A DNA stretch of 8,581 nucleotides from Chloroflexota bacterium (lineage in GTDB: Bacteria; Chloroflexota; Anaerolineae; UBA1429). Positions 5,826 through 8,581 of this stretch are shown here, piece by piece. The stretch lies in the NCBI GenBank assembly GCA_012515695.1, contig JAAYXX010000025.1:1-8581 (forward strand), given 5' to 3'. Numbering within the stretch: the stretch's first letter is position 1; each line of letters begins with the position of its first letter. A program made the position numbers and the translations under genes. The notes below the pieces were generated by a model. That model searched no databases. It was not told the origin of the DNA and saw only the letters and a list, made by a program, of their open reading frames with translations.

Positions 5826-7442
5826 ATGCAATCCTGGGTTACATCATCGCTGGTGCGCCATTTCCCATCAACGCCCGCGCAAGCGGTGAGGCCGTTGTCC
5901 CTGGACGCGGCCCTGAACGAGCAAGTCAGCTTTCAGGTGGCTATGCGCCAGAAAGCCCAGCCGGGCCTGCGCGTGCGGCTGGCCGTGGACGCCCCGGCGG
6001 GCTGGTTCGCGCGCGTGCGGCGGGTGGGGTATGTGCCCGTCCGTCATCTGAACACGCCCGTTGAGGCGGATCAGACCGATGTGGATGGGCTGGGCCAGAT
6101 TCCCGGCTATGTGCCCGACCCGTTGTTCGATGAGGATACGCTCTTTTTGCCCGCCAACGAAACGCACGCCTTCTGGGTGACGGTGCGGCCCGGGGCAGGG
6201 GCCGAGCCAGGCCCGCATACCGTCCGCGTGACGCTGTTGCCGGAGAAGGGCGCCGAGATTGCCCATGATGTGCAGGTGCGCCTGTATGATGTGGCGCTGG
6301 CCCCGCGCCGCGATTTCGCCATTACCCACTGGTTCTATACCGACGCGCTGATAGACTGGTACCGGACGGAGCTATTCGACGAGCGTTTCTGGCAAATTGT
6401 CCCGCGCTATATGCGGGACGTAGTGGAACACGGGCAGGATACGCTGTATGTGCCGGTGTTTACCCCGCCGCTGGATGGCGTCAAGCGCCCCAGCCAGCTC
6501 TTGCACGTTACATGCACCGGCCCAGATACCTATGCCTTTGATTGGCGGGACGTGAAACGCTATGTGGACCTGGCGAAGCGCTCCGGGGTGAGCCGCTTTG
6601 AATGGTGTCACTTTTTCACCCAATGGGGCGCGAAATACGCCATTCGCATCTATGAGGGGCAGGGCCAAAACGAGCGGTTGTTGTGGGACCCCACCACCCC
6701 GGCCACCTCGGACACTTATCGGGCCTTCCTGACGCAATATCTGCCCGAATTGCGGCGCTTTTTGGAGGAGGAAGGCATTGCGGAGCAGTCCTTCTTTCAC
6801 GTGTCCGACGAGCCGCACGGCGAGGAACACCTGCAACAATACCGCGAGGATCGCGCCTTTTTGCGAGAGCTGGCCCCCTGGATCAAGGTCATGGACGCTC
6901 TCACCGAGATCGAGTTTGCGCGGCAGGGGTTGACGGACATGCCCATCCCCAGCATTAGCACGGCACTGGATTTCGTGCGGGAGGGCATTCCCTGCTGGTG
7001 CTACTATTGCTGCGGGCCTCGCGGCAAGTACCTGAACAGGCTGCTGGACACGCCGCTGCCCAAAATCGCCATGCACGGCCTGCTGTTCTATCACTGGCCG
7101 TTCCAGGGCTTTTTGCATTGGGGCTATAATTACTGGTATCAGTCGCAAACGCGCAACCTGATTGACCCGTACTGCGTGCAGGATGGGCTGGCGTGGGAAC
7201 GCGGCTGGGCATATGGCGACCCGTTCATGGTCTACCCTGGCCCCGATGGGCCGGTGGATTCCATGCGGTGGGAAGTGTTTGGCGAAAGCTTGCAGGACTA
7301 TGCCCTGCTACAGACGCTTGGCATCCGCCGAGAGGATGAGCGGCTGGCGGCCATCGTCAGTTTTGAGGAATTCCCCAAGATGGCGGACTGGCGCTGGCAA
7401 CTACGTGCCCAGCTCTTGTCTCAGGCCGCCCAGCACAAATAA
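5826..7442 (+). CDS. GH123/DUF4091 glycoside hydrolase-like protein
   Basis: A 538-residue protein with an N-terminal beta-rich region (about 1-160; ALNEQVSFQVAM, then HTVRVTLLP) and a DUF4091/GH123-type barrel. Barrel marks are FFHVSDEPH (323-331), whose adjacent D328-E329 fits the Asp-Glu pair used for substrate-assisted catalysis in GH123 beta-N-acetylgalactosaminidases. IPCWCYYCCGPRGKYLN (388-404) and GFLHWGYNYW (428-437) follow. The length suits the family. No signal peptide is seen, so a cytoplasmic site is inferred. The frame opens at a TTG 9 codons earlier, but ATG 5826 has GGGGGT (5815-5820) 5 bases upstream and is preferred. No sugar transporter or other glycosidase is adjacent, so the substrate is open. 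N-acetylgalactosamine-containing glycans are the family precedent, but most DUF4091 members are uncharacterised. Confidence 0.82.
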   Translation: MQSWVTSSLVRHFPSTPAQAVRPLSLDAALNEQVSFQVAMRQKAQPGLRVRLAVDAPAGWFARVRRVGYVPVRHLNTPVEADQTDVDGLGQIPGYVPDPLFDEDTLFLPANETHAFWVTVRPGAGAEPGPHTVRVTLLPEKGAEIAHDVQVRLYDVALAPRRDFAITHWFYTDALIDWYRTELFDERFWQIVPRYMRDVVEHGQDTLYVPVFTPPLDGVKRPSQLLHVTCTGPDTYAFDWRDVKRYVDLAKRSGVSRFEWCHFFTQWGAKYAIRIYEGQGQNERLLWDPTTPATSDTYRAFLTQYLPELRRFLEEEGIAEQSFFHVSDEPHGEEHLQQYREDRAFLRELAPWIKVMDALTEIEFARQGLTDMPIPSISTALDFVREGIPCWCYYCCGPRGKYLNRLLDTPLPKIAMHGLLFYHWPFQGFLHWGYNYWYQSQTRNLIDPYCVQDGLAWERGWAYGDPFMVYPGPDGPVDSMRWEVFGESLQDYALLQTLGIRREDERLAAIVSFEEFPKMADWRWQLRAQLLSQAAQHK

Positions 7443-7457
7443 ACACGCTACAACAGC

Positions 7458-7533
7458 CGAGGGGCAGACCAAGACCCACACGGGAAGCTTTCCCACGGGA
7501 AGGTTTCCCGCATAGGCCGCAGTCTGCCCCTCG
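7458..7533. terminator. Nested inverted repeat in the convergent gap; possible bidirectional terminator
   Basis: Perfect 12-bp arms (7458-7469 and 7522-7533) enclose two small hairpins, GGGAA-GCT-TTCCC (7482-7494) and CGGGAA-GGT-TTCCCG (7496-7510). The hairpins are a 15-bp tandem duplication (7480-7494, 7495-7509) with one mismatch. The structure lies between the stops of two convergent genes, 15 and 24 bases from each. Neither side has a clear T-tract, so it would be an atypical terminator. Confidence 0.5.
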
Positions 7534-7557
7534 CCAATTCTCAGACCAGCCCGGCTG

Positions 7558-8581
7558 CTAGAAAACCAAGTCCGCCGGGCGCTCGATGCTCAATGGCGCG
7601 TTAATATCCACAAGGGAGGAGGTCAGGTCTATCTCGCCGGGGAGGTTCCAGTCGTCGCTGCCCTCGGCGTGTAGCACGATGCGGACACACGCCTCCTGAT
7701 CGGGGGATTGGTTCCATAGCCATACGTCCGCCTGGACCTGGGATGTGTTTACCAGCCAGGGGAGGTTATTCAGCGCCAGTTGATTGTAGCGATAGTGGCG
7801 CGTCATCAGGCCGTTGAGCACCTCAAACCCCACAAACGTGCCGGGGCTGTCGCCGAGCAGTTCACGCGGCCTGGTCAGCCAGCCCAATTCGGCTATCACG
7901 GCGTCAAGCGGCAACTCGGCCGCGGATACCCACGCCCCGCCTCGCCTGATAAAAGATTGCCCACCAATGTGGATGTAGTCAATCTCTTGTTCCACGTTTC
8001 CCATACGCACGCGGATAGCGGCTTGTTCGGCTGGTTGTCCGCGGTTTACAGCGGCTTGCATTTCTGCGCGCCCCTGAATCCCGTTTGACAGGTTCCAGCG
8101 CACCGAGTTCACCATGCGGTAGCTGTCAAAGGCTTCCATGCCCAGGGCCTCGCTGAGTGTCAGGCGGGCGGGCTGGATGATGTTGGATGGGGTGGGAAGC
8201 TCGATCCGCAGGGGCAAGTCCACCCCCACGAGATCGCTTTGCAGGGCGACAACGCCGGAATTGCCCTGTTCGTCGCTGCCTATCGCCTGCACAACAGCCC
8301 GCACGAACACACCGGGGAATTCGGTGGATACCCACACATCCGCCTGTGCCCATGTCAGGTCAATGTGCTCTCTGGCAGGGGCAAACGCCTCATTCTCGTA
8401 GCGATAGTGGTCGGCTTCCATATCGTTCACTATTTCTGTGCCCACCAGTGTGCCAGCGTCCAGGTCTAGCACTTCTTGAGGCATGGTCAGCCAGCGCAAG
8501 CGCTGCAACAAATTAGAGAGGTTGGAGGGCGCAGGCTGAACCAGGTCGTTGATTCGGATGAACGTCTGCCCCCTGGCGCTA
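7558..8581 (-). CDS. LppX/LprG-like (LolA-fold) protein with tandem domains, 5' end beyond the window
   Basis: 340 residues are visible. The frame stays open through the window edge, so the internal TTG at 8509-8511 is not the start. The protein holds two copies of one domain about 204 residues apart. The first copy (partial) shows GQTFIR, WLTMP, GTEIVNDMEADHYRYE, QADVWV and LPLRIELP. The second shows GQSFIR, WLTRP, GFEVLNGLMTRHYRYN, QADVWL and APLSIERP. This pattern (a small strand hairpin, a helix with an aromatic, then the nGv-tHYry and DVW strands) resembles the LppX/LprA/F/G and LolA-like fold. Those proteins carry or bind lipids outside the cytoplasmic membrane. A signal peptide with lipobox would be expected upstream but cannot be seen. 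Stop TAG at 7558-7560. Fold assignment is moderate; the ligand is unknown. Confidence 0.7.
   Translation of the reverse strand, partial: SARGQTFIRINDLVQPAPSNLSNLLQRLRWLTMPQEVLDLDAGTLVGTEIVNDMEADHYRYENEAFAPAREHIDLTWAQADVWVSTEFPGVFVRAVVQAIGSDEQGNSGVVALQSDLVGVDLPLRIELPTPSNIIQPARLTLSEALGMEAFDSYRMVNSVRWNLSNGIQGRAEMQAAVNRGQPAEQAAIRVRMGNVEQEIDYIHIGGQSFIRRGGAWVSAAELPLDAVIAELGWLTRPRELLGDSPGTFVGFEVLNGLMTRHYRYNQLALNNLPWLVNTSQVQADVWLWNQSPDQEACVRIVLHAEGSDDWNLPGEIDLTSSLVDINAPLSIERPADLVF

Noticed and set aside
5729..6064. Plus-strand frame overlapping the start of the GH123-like gene
   Set aside because: Out-of-frame shadow over the first 240 bases of a supported gene, beginning in repeat copy C, with no ribosome-binding site.
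6372..7148. Minus-strand frame inside the GH123-like gene
   Set aside because: Antisense to conserved GH123 motifs; no recognisable domain.

Overview
The window reads like ordinary chromosome from a GC-rich, free-living bacterium. The best guess is Chloroflexota (Anaerolineae-like). That is an inference from gene style: a GAF/HisKA_3 kinase paired with a NarL-type regulator, an NfeD protein with an aspartate-rich linker next to a flotillin, a DUF4091/GH123 enzyme, and an LppX/LprG-like lipid-binding-fold protein. No rRNA, tRNA, phage gene, transposase or CRISPR array was seen.

Layout. Positions 1-136 are the cut end of a hairpin-rich repeat (copy A). Positions 151-2212 on the minus strand hold a two-component operon: a membrane-anchored GAF histidine kinase followed, with a 32-nt overlap, by a LuxR/NarL-family response regulator. 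A strong rho-independent terminator (2273-2309) separates it from the upstream minus-strand operon, an NfeD-like membrane protein (3836-4477) and a flotillin/SPFH protein (2323-3822), 13 nt apart. The divergent 430-bp gap 4478-4907 contains repeat copy B (inverted), a possible nfeD promoter and a good sigma70-type promoter for a small nitroreductase (4908-5420). The 405-bp gap 5421-5825 is mostly repeat copy C. A GH123/DUF4091 protein follows (5826-7442, plus). It converges on a tandem-domain LppX/LprG-like protein (7558 to the window edge, minus) across a 115-bp gap that holds a nested inverted repeat.

How the genes work together. The kinase and regulator should form one phosphorelay, and the NfeD and flotillin proteins one membrane-microdomain pair. 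The nitroreductase, glycosidase-like and lipoprotein-like genes look like independent units with no evident shared pathway.

The least ordinary signal is the non-coding repeat family A/B/C. It is a mosaic of short perfect hairpins in three intergenic spaces. The elements have related ends, a GTAG tetranucleotide beside a GCAGT-TGAA-ACTGC hairpin, and evidence that hairpin modules have been rearranged between copies.
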